Shown here one piece after another: positions 19,430 through 28,241 of a stretch of DNA of 64,000 bases. This DNA is from Sphingomonas sp. LY29 (lineage in GTDB: Bacteria > Pseudomonadota > Alphaproteobacteria > Sphingomonadales > Sphingomonadaceae). The stretch lies in assembly GCF_035593985.1 (NCBI RefSeq), contig NZ_CP141587.1, forward strand, positions 372,001 through 436,000. The letters run 5' to 3'. Both the position numbers and the translations under genes were made by a program. The first letter of the stretch is position 1. Each line of letters starts with the position of its first letter. Under the pieces are notes generated by a model. It ran no database searches, was not told where the DNA came from, and saw only the letters and a list, made by a program, of their open reading frames with translations.

Positions 19430-19921
19430 TCAGTTGGTGCGATTCCAGATCAAGTCGCGCTCTAGCCGACCCATCAGTGCGCGAGCAGGACTCGGCGCCG
19501 GCTCATCGTCGAGTTGCCCCTCGTCGAGCCGCGCAACGCGCGCATAGAGATCACTGCTGGAATGGATCAGCGCCTGCGCCCCTGGCGGCAATTGCTCGAC
19601 CACCAGAGGATCGCTGCTTTGCGCGTTGCCGAGCCGGCGTTCGGGCCGACGTCCATCGATCGAGTTAAGCTCGCCCGTCTCGACCGCGCGCTGGGTCAGC
19701 AGCCACGCCACGATGTGCATGATCCGCGTGGTGACCTTCAGCGACTCGCAGGCGAAGCCGACCCGCGCGAAGGGCTCAAGTTGCTGCCGCTCCTCACGTC
19801 CCGCTTCATCGAAATAAGCGCGAGCTTCGTCAGCAAGCACCATCGCCTCGGTATACAGAGCGTCGATCAGCCTTGGCGTGATGCGGATTCCGCTGGTGGG
19901 TTGATCGGTCGAATCGGTCAT
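19430..19921 (-). CDS. RcdA-like protein (DUF1465), CtrA degradation adaptor family
   Basis: The 163-residue product belongs to DUF1465, the family of Caulobacter RcdA, an adaptor that helps ClpXP degrade the cell-cycle regulator CtrA. Typical stretches are LIDALYTEAMVLADEARAYFD, RVGFACESLKVTTRIMHIVAWLL and GELN. It is an alpha-helical soluble protein. Starts at 19942 (MAGSTSH) and 19966 are also possible; 19921 is chosen because an AGGA lies about 12 bases before it. A CtrA-type cell-cycle circuit fits with the CcrM methyltransferase elsewhere in the window. Direct function in this organism is inference. Confidence 0.78.
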   Translation of the reverse strand: MTDSTDQPTSGIRITPRLIDALYTEAMVLADEARAYFDEAGREERQQLEPFARVGFACESLKVTTRIMHIVAWLLTQRAVETGELNSIDGRRPERRLGNAQSSDPLVVEQLPPGAQALIHSSSDLYARVARLDEGQLDDEPAPSPARALMGRLERDLIWNRTN

Positions 19922-20022
19922 GTGTGAGGTCGATCCTGCCATGTTGTTCTTGGCGAGGAAACGCATGAGCGGACGAGAGCGGCCTTGCCCTGCTCACCTG
20001 TCCCGCTTTCGGACATGCTCGA

Positions 20023-20220
20023 TCAGGCGATGATGTCGGGGACGATCCGGTCGGCGAGCTGCTCGATCTCGTCCTTCATCACCAGTTTGCGCTTCTTCAA
20101 TCGAGCAAGTTCGAGCTGGTCGCAGTTTCCCGCATTGCGCAGCAGGTCGATTTCCTCGTCGAGCCGACGGTGCTCAGCCTTTAGGAAAGCCAGTACTTCT
20201 CGCGGGTCGTCATCGTTCAT
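20023..20220 (-). CDS. DUF465 / YdcH-family microprotein, 65 aa
   Basis: A 65-residue charged protein with the DUF465 pattern: AFLKAEHRRLDEEIDLLR followed by LELARLKKRKLVMKDEIEQL. It should form a two-helix coiled coil. YdcH/DUF465 proteins are widespread in proteobacteria without an agreed function. It is divergent from the second DUF465 gene across 164 bases that must hold both promoters. Confidence 0.85.
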   Translation of the reverse strand: MNDDDPREVLAFLKAEHRRLDEEIDLLRNAGNCDQLELARLKKRKLVMKDEIEQLADRIVPDIIA

Positions 20221-20384
20221 CGTTTCGTCTTATCCCAGGTCCGGACCGGCGTCACTCGCCCCGGCGTCAACGGCGAACCGCGCCTTCGCCCGGTCGAATG
20301 GCGCCAATCGCATGACGACATGGCGACCGTTTCATGTTTTATTGAAGTCACTATCCGTGTCAGCCAACGAAAGGAAATTGACCG

Positions 20385-20540
20385 ATGGAAAAAGGACAGG
20401 TGGACGCTCTGGCATCAAAGCACGCCGCGCTTCACGCAAAGATCGACGCCGAAGAGCATCGACCGCACCCGGACGACATCATCCTCCATCAGTTGAAGAA
20501 AGAGAAATTACGGCTGAAGGACGCGCTCACCGGCCATTGA
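20385..20540 (+). CDS. DUF465 / YdcH-family microprotein, 51 aa
   Basis: A 51-residue gene with a clear ribosome site (AAAGGAAA, 7 bases before the ATG). The product carries DALASKHAALHAKIDAEE and ends IILHQLKKEKLRLKDALTGH, the DUF465 signature with its KxEKLRLKD helix. It is a shorter second member of the family, on the opposite strand from the 65-residue one. A GC-rich hairpin follows the stop. Function unknown. Confidence 0.85.
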   Translation: MEKGQVDALASKHAALHAKIDAEEHRPHPDDIILHQLKKEKLRLKDALTGH

Positions 20541-20564
20541 TCGCCGGCCATCTGTGGGGTGATG

Positions 20565-20588
20565 GACCGGGCGCTGCGGCACCCGGTC
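20565..20588. terminator. GC-rich hairpin between convergent DUF465 and dksA genes
   Basis: GACCGGG (20565-20571) pairs with CCCGGTC (20582-20588), with extra GC pairs inside and a small loop. It lies between two converging genes and could end transcription from either side. There is no T-run, so a rho-independent role is uncertain. Confidence 0.4.
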
Positions 20589-20601
20589 CCGCCTCATCCG
20601 A

Positions 20602-21066
20602 TCAGTCGTCGCGCGAAACGCGCTCGACCCGCTCATGCTTTTCCTGCGCTTCGAGCGTCATTGTGGCAATCGGCCGAGCTTCGAGCCGCGCCAGCGAAAT
20701 CGGATCGCCGGTCACTTCGCAATAGCCATATTCGCCCTCGTGAAGACGACGTACCGCCGCATCGATCTTCGAGATCAACTTGCGCTGACGATCGCGGGTA
20801 CGAAGCTCGATCGACCAATCGGTCTCGCTCGACGCGCGATCCGCAATGTCCGGTTCGCGCATCGAATCGATCTGCAGCTGCGCCATGGTGGCGCGGCTTT
20901 CCTCGACGATCGATTCCTTCCAGTCGCGCAATTTGCGAAGGAAGTATGCGCGATGTTCAGCGCACATGAATTCTTCCTCGTCCGAAGGCCGATAGCCGTC
21001 GGGCAAGGTCATCTGATCGAAGCGAATGGAGTTCAGTCCGTAAAGGTCTACTAGAGCGGTAGCCAT
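20602..21066 (-). CDS. dksA: RNA polymerase-binding transcription factor DksA
   Basis: DksA binds the secondary channel of RNA polymerase and, with ppGpp, resets rRNA and amino-acid promoters. The 154-residue product has the N-terminal FMCAEHRAYFLRKLRDWKESI, a coiled-coil, and GEYGYCEVTGDPISLARLEARPIATMTLEAQEKHER. In the zinc-finger region only the first cysteine remains, as in other alphaproteobacterial DksA proteins; E. coli DksA has four. GGGAGAG stands before the ATG. The 247-base gap to surE holds the divergent promoters. Confidence 0.93.
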   Translation of the reverse strand: MATALVDLYGLNSIRFDQMTLPDGYRPSDEEEFMCAEHRAYFLRKLRDWKESIVEESRATMAQLQIDSMREPDIADRASSETDWSIELRTRDRQRKLISKIDAAVRRLHEGEYGYCEVTGDPISLARLEARPIATMTLEAQEKHERVERVSRDD

Positions 21067-21313
21067 CTTACTCTCCCCGGCACAAGCGCCACCCGGCTCC
21101 GCACCGGGCCACCGGTAACGGCCGGAGGCGAATATACTTGGCTTTCAAAGCACTTAGGCCTTGTCTGCCGATATCCCCACCGCGCTATTAGTTAAGCCCC
21201 TTCTCCTTAACAAGGACTGACCGGGTCTTCGTGCAACTTTCTGTGGGTTGTTGCCGAATGGACGCATATTTACCGCGCTTGTCCGATGCTCCGACAATGC
21301 GCATAGCGTGGCG

Positions 21314-22081
21314 ATGCGCATTCTCCTGACCAACGACGACGGAATCCACGCTCCCGGCTTTGCCGTCCTCGAACGGATTGCCGCGCAATTGTCGGACGAT
21401 GTGTGGGTCGTCGCTCCGGCGGAGGAACAGTCGGGTGCGGGTCATTCGCTGACACTGTCCACGCCCATTCGACTTCGCCGCCACGGTGACAAGCGCTTCG
21501 CGGTCCGCGGCACGCCGACCGATGCAGTCATGCTCGCGCTTGCCCACGTCATGAAAAACACGCCTCCGGACTTGATCCTGTCAGGCGTCAATCGCGGCGC
21601 AAACCTGGGCGAGGACGTGACCTATTCGGGTACCGTTTCCGCCGCGATGGAAGGAGCGCTCGCCGGCGTGAGATCGATCGCGCTGAGCCAATCCTACTCG
21701 CGCGAAGGCATGGGCGACACGGTCCCCTTCGCAACGGCAGAATCTTGGGCCCCAAAGGTGCTCGCTCCGTTACTCGATGCCCCCTTCGCGCCCGGCACGC
21801 TCGTCAACGTCAACTTCCCCGCCGGCGACCCTGCCGACGTGAAGGGTGTCCGAGTCTGCCGCCAAGGCATTCGCGACTATGGCCGCCTGCGTATCGTCGA
21901 GCGCAAGGATCCGCGCGGCTATCCTTACTTTTGGTTTGGCCTCGCACCCATGGTCGAGACGCCCGGCCATTCGACCGATCTCGAGGCTATTGCCGACGGC
22001 TATATTGCGGTAACGCCGCTCCATCTCGACCTCACCCATGACGCCGGCCTCGCGCCATTGGCGGAGCGATTCACCATTTGA
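21314..22081 (+). CDS. surE: 5'/3'-nucleotidase SurE
   Basis: SurE dephosphorylates nucleoside monophosphates with a divalent metal and is linked to stationary-phase survival. The 255-residue product starts MRILLTNDDGIHAPG, which carries the metal-binding DD, and continues with VVAPAEEQSGAGHSLTL and GVNRGANLGEDVTYSGTVSAAMEG. ATG 21314 gives the conserved N-terminus although the frame is open upstream. The stop overlaps a possible TTG start of the ABC exporter. Confidence 0.95.
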   Translation: MRILLTNDDGIHAPGFAVLERIAAQLSDDVWVVAPAEEQSGAGHSLTLSTPIRLRRHGDKRFAVRGTPTDAVMLALAHVMKNTPPDLILSGVNRGANLGEDVTYSGTVSAAMEGALAGVRSIALSQSYSREGMGDTVPFATAESWAPKVLAPLLDAPFAPGTLVNVNFPAGDPADVKGVRVCRQGIRDYGRLRIVERKDPRGYPYFWFGLAPMVETPGHSTDLEAIADGYIAVTPLHLDLTHDAGLAPLAERFTI

Positions 22082-22101
22082 CCCGCGACGGTCCCGTTTC
22101 G

Positions 22102-23844
22102 ATGCTGCGATCGCTGTATCGTGCGGCCTCGTCGCAGGATCGCCGCCGGCTTCATTGGTTATTGCTGCTGATGCCAGTCGCCGCCTTTGCGGAGATGGCC
22201 GCGATCGGCGCGGTCGTCCCTTTGATCGGCATCCTCACAAACGCCAATCATTCCGGCGGCGAGTGGCTCAACTGGCTGTTCGACTTGGGCGCGGCCGATC
22301 AGCGAGGGGAGAAAATGCGCCTCTCGGCCATCCTGTTCGTCGTGGCATCGATCGCGGCGGCCGGCATGAGGCTGATCCTTTCGTGGGCGACGCAGCGCTT
22401 TGCCTATCACTACGGTCACGACCTGGCCTGCGACATTCAGGAACGGGTGCTCGCCCAGCCGTACAGCTTCCACATTTCGCGAAACAGCAGCCAGTTCGTC
22501 GCCGCGCTCGAGACGGTCGAGCAACTGGTGTTCACGGTGGTCCTTCAACTCGTCATGGCGATTTCGGCGGCCGTAGTCGGACTATCGCTGATCATTGCCC
22601 TAGGGCTGATCGACATCCGGAGCGTCGCGCTCGCGGCAGCGATCATCATCGTTGCCTATGGCGTCGTGCTGCTGTCGATCCGACGACGGCTGTCCGCGAA
22701 CAGCGACGCGATCGGAATCGCCTATCAGCGCCGGGTGCAGGCAGTGCAGGAAAGCCTGGGCGCGATCCGGGACATCATCATCGATCACAGTCAGGCCGCC
22801 TATCTCGAGGCGTTTCGCGCCTTCGACGCGCCGCTCATGCGCGCGCGGGCGAGTACCGCCTTCATCTCGGCGGCGCCGCGGTTTGTCGTCGAATCGGTGA
22901 CACTGGCGGCACTCACGATCATTGCGCTGTTCGTCGCGGGGCAGCAGCAAAGCATCGATCCCGCCTTACCCGCGCTCGGCGCGCTCCTGCTTGGCGCATT
23001 GCGCCTGATGCCCCTCACACACACGCTATATTATGGCTGGACGACCGTGGCAGGCAGCCGGTCGCTCATCGAACGTACCGCCGAGCTGATGGCGCTGCCG
23101 GTCGCCGTGGAAGAAGCCCAAAGCGGTCCGCTCATATTCAAGCGCGCCATACGCTTCGACCGCGTCGGCTTCACCTATCCGATGCGTCCCGAGCCCGCGC
23201 TTGAAGATATCGACCTGACGATCCCTCGCGGCACCCGGGTCGGCCTCATCGGGCGCACCGGCAGTGGCAAGAGTACCCTTGCCGACGTCTTCATGGGCCT
23301 CATCGAACCGTCGTCGGGGACGATCTGCATCGACGGCGTTCCGCTTGTCGCCGCCAACGCCAGCGCATGGCAGCGGCAGGTGGCCCACGTCCCGCAATTC
23401 ATTTTTCTCGCGGATGCGACCATTGCTCGCAACATCGCGATGGGCGATCCTTCCCACCCGATCGACCCGATCAAATTGGCCCGCGCGGTCGAATTCTCGC
23501 AGTTGAAGAAGTTCGTTGCCACTCTCCCTGACGGCATCGACACGCTGGTGGGAGAGAATGGCGTCCGACTGTCGGGCGGGCAGCGACAGCGGGTCGGCCT
23601 GGCGCGCGCGATCTACAAGCAGGCGCCGGTTCTGGTCCTCGACGAAGCAACCAGCGCTCTGGACGAAGAAACAGAAGCCGCGGTGATGGCCGCGCTCGAT
23701 CGCGTCAATGCCGATGGCGAGACCGTCCTGGTCATCGCGCACCGTCACTCGACCCTCGCAAGCTGTGACCAAGTCGTACGCCTCGCCAATGGCCGCATCG
23801 TCGCGATGGGACCGCCGAGCGAACTCCTCGATCTCGACGACTAG
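22102..23844 (+). CDS. ABC exporter, fused permease and ATPase
   Basis: A 580-residue half-transporter with six transmembrane segments in the first 300 residues and an ATPase at the end. Motifs are Walker A GRTGSGKST (about 382-390), the signature LSGGQRQRVGLARA (about 490), Walker B VLVLDEATSALDEE and the switch histidine in VIAHRHSTL. The opening LLLMPVAAFAEMAAIGAVVPLIGIL resembles PglK-type lipid-oligosaccharide flippases and also lasso peptide exporters of the D type. Its place at the edge of the polysaccharide locus favours glycan export, but it could serve the lasso cluster 8 kb on. TTG 22078, overlapping the surE stop, is an alternative start. It converges with asnB with a 4-base overlap. 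Confidence 0.85.
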   Translation: MLRSLYRAASSQDRRRLHWLLLLMPVAAFAEMAAIGAVVPLIGILTNANHSGGEWLNWLFDLGAADQRGEKMRLSAILFVVASIAAAGMRLILSWATQRFAYHYGHDLACDIQERVLAQPYSFHISRNSSQFVAALETVEQLVFTVVLQLVMAISAAVVGLSLIIALGLIDIRSVALAAAIIIVAYGVVLLSIRRRLSANSDAIGIAYQRRVQAVQESLGAIRDIIIDHSQAAYLEAFRAFDAPLMRARASTAFISAAPRFVVESVTLAALTIIALFVAGQQQSIDPALPALGALLLGALRLMPLTHTLYYGWTTVAGSRSLIERTAELMALPVAVEEAQSGPLIFKRAIRFDRVGFTYPMRPEPALEDIDLTIPRGTRVGLIGRTGSGKSTLADVFMGLIEPSSGTICIDGVPLVAANASAWQRQVAHVPQFIFLADATIARNIAMGDPSHPIDPIKLARAVEFSQLKKFVATLPDGIDTLVGENGVRLSGGQRQRVGLARAIYKQAPVLVLDEATSALDEETEAAVMAALDRVNADGETVLVIAHRHSTLASCDQVVRLANGRIVAMGPPSELLDLDD

Positions 23845-25826
23845 GCGGCTTCTGCCTGCACGCCTTGCGCAGCATCACGAAGCCAGCTTTGGAACATCAG
23901 GATCGCCCAGATCGCCTGCGTGGAATCGCGCTGGCCGGCGAGATGCTGCTTCCAACGCCTTTCGACGATTGCACTGTCGAAAAATCCTTCGCTTCGCATC
24001 CGTGCGGGATCGAGCAATTCTTCCGCCCACGGACGAAGCGGGCCCTTGATCCATTCGCCGACGGGGATCGCGAATCCTGCTTTCGGGCGGTCGAATAGGC
24101 GTCGCGGCGCTTTCTTGTAGAGCAGCTCACGAAGTACGTGCTTGCCCACCCCTCCCCGCACCTTCATCACCAAGGGGATACGGGCAGCGACCGCGGCGAC
24201 GCGATGATCGAGGAACGGCACACGCGTTTCGAGGCTGACGGCCATCGAGGCGCGGTCGACCTTCGCGAGGATGTCGTCCGGCAAATAGCTGACCGCATCG
24301 CAGTACATCATGCGAAGCGTGTCCGGCGCCTTCGCGGCGAAATCCATCGAGAACGGCAAGGAGGCGGCCGAGCCGAGGACCGGTGACTGCTCCATGCTCC
24401 ATTCGTCCAGGAAGCTGGCGTACACGTCGTCAAGACTACGCGCTGATCCCGCCAGCCGAAGCGCCTTCTGGATCTTGGCCCCGAACGCCGGGGTTCGCGA
24501 CGGCCCGGCAAGGCTCGCCGCCTTGCTCCAGACGCCGGACGGAAGCCTGCCAAGCGCGCTTCCCGCCAATCCGCGGAGACCGGCCGGCACCGGCTCGAGC
24601 ATGTTCCACAGTCGGGGGGCCGCGAAGTGACGGTTATAGCCTGCGAACAGTTCGTCTCCGCCGTCCCCGGTCAAGGCAACGGTCACCTGCTCCTTCGCAA
24701 AGCGACTGACGAGGAACGTCGGAATCTGCGAGCTGTCCGCGAACGGCTCGTCATACATCCGCGACAGGTCGGGAATGACGTCGCGCGCCTCGTAGACGCT
24801 GACATAATGTTCGTGATGAACCGTGCCGAGGTGCGCCGCGACTTCCTTTGCGTACACCGCCTCGTCGAACCCGGCTTCACCGAAACCGATCGTGAAGGTG
24901 CGGACCGGGATGTCGGAAAATTGCTGGTACATGGCAACGACCGCGGAGCTGTCGATACCCCCCGATAGAAACGCGCCGACGGGCACGTCCGCCACGGCTT
25001 GCCCGCGGATCGCCTGGTCCAGCACCCGCTCCAGTGCCTCGACCGAATCCTCCTCTGCAATCGGATCGGCCAGCCCATCGCGCATCACGTCTGCATAGGA
25101 CCAGTATCGGGTCAGGCTCAGCGGACCCGATCCACCGACCACTGGCGGTTCCGCGATGCGCTGCCCGCAGACGTCGATGGTCGCGGTCAGGATGCAGCCG
25201 GGCTCGAGCTTGAAGATGGTTCGATAGATGGACCGCGGCGCGGGGATCCAGGTTTTCGCTGCAAAGTCATGAAGAGCCTGACGATCGATCGACGCGTCGA
25301 AGTCGGGATGGACCCGGATCGCCTTCAACTCGGACGCGAAGACGAAGTCACGCCCGGCCCAGCCGTAGTAAAGTGGCTTCTCGCCAAAGCGGTCGCGCAC
25401 GAGTTGAAGCTTGCGCTCCTTGCAGTCCCACAGCGCGAACGCGAACATCCCGACGGCACGCCCAAGCGTCGCTTCGAGCCCCCACGTCGCAATCCCCTGA
25501 AGAAGTGTTTCGGTGTCGGAATGTCCACGCCACCCGCCGGAAGGCGCTGCGCCAGCCGCCTCGAACTCGGCGCGAAGGTCCTGGTGATTATAGATTTCGC
25601 CGTTGTAGCTGAGCCAAAAGCGCCCGTCGTCGGACGCCATGGGTTGATGCCCCATTGGGGATAGATCGACGATCGACAATCGGCGATGGGCCAGCCCAAT
25701 ACCGGCGGATTGGTCAATCCATTCGCCGCGGTCGTCGGGTCCGCGGTGCGCGATGGACCCGCCCATCCGACGAAGCAACGCCGGGTCGATCTCGTTGCTG
25801 CTCAGCAGGCCGGCAATACCGCACAT
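23841..25826 (-). CDS. asnB: Asparagine synthase (glutamine-hydrolysing) family protein
   Basis: A 661-residue class II amidotransferase. Cys2 (MCGIAGLL) is the glutaminase nucleophile, followed by RHRGPDD-type HRGPDDRGEW, LAHRRLSIVDLS and YNGEIYNH. The synthetase domain carries the PPi loop LSGGIDSSAV near residue 285 and DGGDELFAGYNRHF. Copies like this in surface-glycan loci probably amidate a sugar carboxylate rather than make free asparagine; that is inference from place. Unlike the lasso cyclase downstream, every catalytic motif is intact. Confidence 0.9.
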   Translation of the reverse strand: MCGIAGLLSSNEIDPALLRRMGGSIAHRGPDDRGEWIDQSAGIGLAHRRLSIVDLSPMGHQPMASDDGRFWLSYNGEIYNHQDLRAEFEAAGAAPSGGWRGHSDTETLLQGIATWGLEATLGRAVGMFAFALWDCKERKLQLVRDRFGEKPLYYGWAGRDFVFASELKAIRVHPDFDASIDRQALHDFAAKTWIPAPRSIYRTIFKLEPGCILTATIDVCGQRIAEPPVVGGSGPLSLTRYWSYADVMRDGLADPIAEEDSVEALERVLDQAIRGQAVADVPVGAFLSGGIDSSAVVAMYQQFSDIPVRTFTIGFGEAGFDEAVYAKEVAAHLGTVHHEHYVSVYEARDVIPDLSRMYDEPFADSSQIPTFLVSRFAKEQVTVALTGDGGDELFAGYNRHFAAPRLWNMLEPVPAGLRGLAGSALGRLPSGVWSKAASLAGPSRTPAFGAKIQKALRLAGSARSLDDVYASFLDEWSMEQSPVLGSAASLPFSMDFAAKAPDTLRMMYCDAVSYLPDDILAKVDRASMAVSLETRVPFLDHRVAAVAARIPLVMKVRGGVGKHVLRELLYKKAPRRLFDRPKAGFAIPVGEWIKGPLRPWAEELLDPARMRSEGFFDSAIVERRWKQHLAGQRDSTQAIWAILMFQSWLRDAAQGVQAEAA

Positions 25827-25858
25827 CTAAAACTGTCCCAACGATCGATCCACCGGGC

Positions 25859-26662
25859 TTATCGCGACGCGGAAGTCAGAAGGAAATTGCGACCTTCGTC
25901 GTCGTCGAGCTTCTCCCACGAATAGTCGAAGCCGCTGAGCGCTTCCTCGATCCCCCGCCGGCACTCGTCGTCGAGCACCTCGATGAAGATCGTCGGGCGA
26001 TCGCTTTCCAGGCGTCCGCGCATGCCCCGTAATGCCGCCGGCTCATGCCGCTCGACATCCATCTTCATCAGATCGATTTTTCCAAGGCCATGACGATCAA
26101 GCACGCTGTCGAGGCGGTAAGCCTGAACCTTGCTCTCGATCGATCCCCCCATGCTGGGCTGCAAGGACGCAGAATATTGATGCTCGCCGGGAAAATCGTA
26201 AAACGTCAAAACTTCATCGGCGTCCGATGCCGCGGCTTCTTCGACGATGATCGGGTAGTCGTTCATGCGCACATTCTGGCGCAAACGGTTTGCAGTGCGC
26301 GCAGACGCTTCCATCGCAAGAACCGTTGCACCGGGATTGATGGTTTGAGCGGATAGCGCAAACACTCCGGTGTTGGCGCCAATGTCGAGGATCACCTTCG
26401 ACGACTTGGCCAACTGCACCCAGCGCTTGAGTGAATCCGCTTCCCACGACTTGCCGAAACCAGCCCAGAACAAGTCGTTTTCAACGACATCCCCGCGTGA
26501 TTCCAGCTGGAATGATTTGCCCGGCTCTACGTCGACTGAAAAGCGTCCGACAAATGGCAGATGCTGATAGATCGAAGGCCCCGGCGACGCGATCTTGCGG
26601 ACCGCGCGCAACGCCGAAGGTACCATCAATGCCGAGCGCATCGACCTGATCAACTGCTTCAA
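25859..26662 (-). CDS. FkbM-family SAM-dependent methyltransferase
   Basis: The 267-residue protein has the Rossmann SAM-binding core VILDIGANTGVFALSAQTINP, AMEASARTANRLRQNVRMN and KIDLMKMDVERHEPAALRGM, the FkbM pattern. FkbM proteins O-methylate sugars or other hydroxyls, so a glycan methyl decoration is likely. The start is TTG 26662, with AAGGAAAATAGG before it; it overlaps the flippase stop as TTGA, so the two are translationally coupled. ATG 26641 is the alternative. Confidence 0.87.
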   Translation of the reverse strand: MKQLIRSMRSALMVPSALRAVRKIASPGPSIYQHLPFVGRFSVDVEPGKSFQLESRGDVVENDLFWAGFGKSWEADSLKRWVQLAKSSKVILDIGANTGVFALSAQTINPGATVLAMEASARTANRLRQNVRMNDYPIIVEEAAASDADEVLTFYDFPGEHQYSASLQPSMGGSIESKVQAYRLDSVLDRHGLGKIDLMKMDVERHEPAALRGMRGRLESDRPTIFIEVLDDECRRGIEEALSGFDYSWEKLDDDEGRNFLLTSASR

Positions 26663-28002
26663 CCTATTTTCCTTTTCACCGGTAATCCAATCATCGACCC
26701 GTCGATCCCCAATGTGCGCCTGACGTAGACCAGCATGCTGAGGTTCAACGTGGCAACGGCCGCAGAGGATGCAATCGCGCTGCCCAAAGGGCCCAGAATC
26801 GGGATGAGGATCACATTGATCGAAACGCTCAATAGCAAGGCCAGCGCTATGATGACCAGCGCGGCCTTCTGACGCCCCGTCATGATCATCAGGTAGCCGA
26901 CCGATCCAGTCGCTGCATTGATCAGGCCGCCCAGGAGCAGCACCAGAAGCACCGGATAGGCCGCATCGAATTCCGGCCCGAACGCCCGAAGGATCGGCCT
27001 TCCGAAGATGGCGAGGAATGCTGCGACGGCCAGCGCGAATGCTAGGGATGCGCGTGAAGTCAGGCGAGCGATCCCCGCCAATTCGTCCCAATCGCGTCGG
27101 TGGTACGCCGATGCGATCATCGGTCCGGAAATCATGACGATGGCCGTCAGTCCGAAAGGGACCAGGCTCGACAGTCTCGTCGCGGCGGAAAATAATCCCG
27201 CCGAAGAAGCGTCGGCGAGCATGCCGAGCAACAGGATGTCAGCCTGGTTCATCATCTCTTGAAGAGCACCCATGATCAGGACGACCCAGCTGAGCGAAAC
27301 CCACTCCGACCGCTCGCCGTAATTGGGCTTCTCCTCGATACGGCCGAACACTTTCTTGACCGATATCAGCATCGCGACGAGCACGACGCTCGCGCTGATC
27401 AGGGTCAATTGCATCGCGCTGATCGAGTCGATGCGAATGCCGAGGGACCAAAGGATGCCGATCCCGATCAACAGCATCAGCGGGCGGAGGAGATGCTCGA
27501 AGAATTGAGAGGACATGATCCGCTGCGCTGTTCGAAGCAGCGCCGACGCCCAACCGATTGCGGCCAGAGGAAAGATCATTCCCGCAATGCTCGCGATCAT
27601 CAGCCAGGAAGTGTCCCGGAACGTCGGAACCGGAAATAACTTTGTCGCCAGAATGAGCGAACCGACACAGAATGAAGCCAGTGCCATCGAGATAAGCGAG
27701 AAGCGGATGAACCCGCGCAGCTCGCCAAGTCGTCCATGCTCCCGATATACGGTCGCGTATCGCAAGGTCGCGTGGTCGAGGCCAAGTCGGGCGGGGAGGA
27801 CGAGGATCAACGCCCAGCCCAACGCGATGACGTAGAGCCCATATTGCTGTGCGCCCATCGTCCGCGAAAGCAAAAGATGGGACACGAAGGCGAGGACAAG
27901 TCCAAACGACCGCGTGGCCATCGAGACCGCACTGTCCCTCAACAATTGTGACGACAAAAAATATCGCCAGCCGTTACGGACGACGCCGCCCACGTTAACC
28001 AT
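26659..28002 (-). CDS. Polysaccharide flippase (Wzx/MATE-like oligosaccharide transporter)
   Basis: A 447-residue membrane protein with about 12 to 14 hydrophobic segments. The pattern FVSHLLLSRTMGAQQYGLYVIALGWALILVLPARLGLD is characteristic of the polysaccharide biosynthesis/Wzx family, which moves undecaprenyl-linked repeat units across the inner membrane. The frame is open 17 codons upstream but ATG 28002 gives a normal N-terminus. It is coupled to the FkbM gene and divergent from a glycosyltransferase. Confidence 0.88.
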   Translation of the reverse strand: MVNVGGVVRNGWRYFLSSQLLRDSAVSMATRSFGLVLAFVSHLLLSRTMGAQQYGLYVIALGWALILVLPARLGLDHATLRYATVYREHGRLGELRGFIRFSLISMALASFCVGSLILATKLFPVPTFRDTSWLMIASIAGMIFPLAAIGWASALLRTAQRIMSSQFFEHLLRPLMLLIGIGILWSLGIRIDSISAMQLTLISASVVLVAMLISVKKVFGRIEEKPNYGERSEWVSLSWVVLIMGALQEMMNQADILLLGMLADASSAGLFSAATRLSSLVPFGLTAIVMISGPMIASAYHRRDWDELAGIARLTSRASLAFALAVAAFLAIFGRPILRAFGPEFDAAYPVLLVLLLGGLINAATGSVGYLMIMTGRQKAALVIIALALLLSVSINVILIPILGPLGSAIASSAAVATLNLSMLVYVRRTLGIDGSMIGLPVKRKIG

Positions 28003-28241
28003 CACAGGCTCCGCGACGAACGGCGCGACCCCCTCCGCCCGGCCAACTGCCAAGCACCTCTACGACACACGGAATGAACAACGGGAAACTCATGGAAGCC
28101 ATCGCGCGGGAGGCATGACACTCTTTGCCAATTTGTCTACCCGCCCCTCACCAGGTCGTCGCCTGCATACAACACCGAAACAGTTCTAGGGGCCTTGCCA
28201 TCACCCATCCTGCAGTAACGACACTCTCCCCCGAGAAGGCG

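Noticed and set aside
21193..21213. Inverted repeat GTTAAG...CTTAAC before surE as a CtrA box
   Set aside because: Arm spacing does not fit the TTAA-N7-TTAA pattern.
23841..25826. The AsnB-like gene as the working lasso cyclase in place of the broken one
   Set aside because: It has Cys2 and full class II asparagine-synthetase features; lasso cyclases lack the glutaminase cysteine, and it sits 6 kb from the cluster.
28076..28120. A 14-codon ORF between the flippase and glycosyltransferase as a leader peptide
   Set aside because: No ribosome site, no attenuator-like hairpin or repeated codons.
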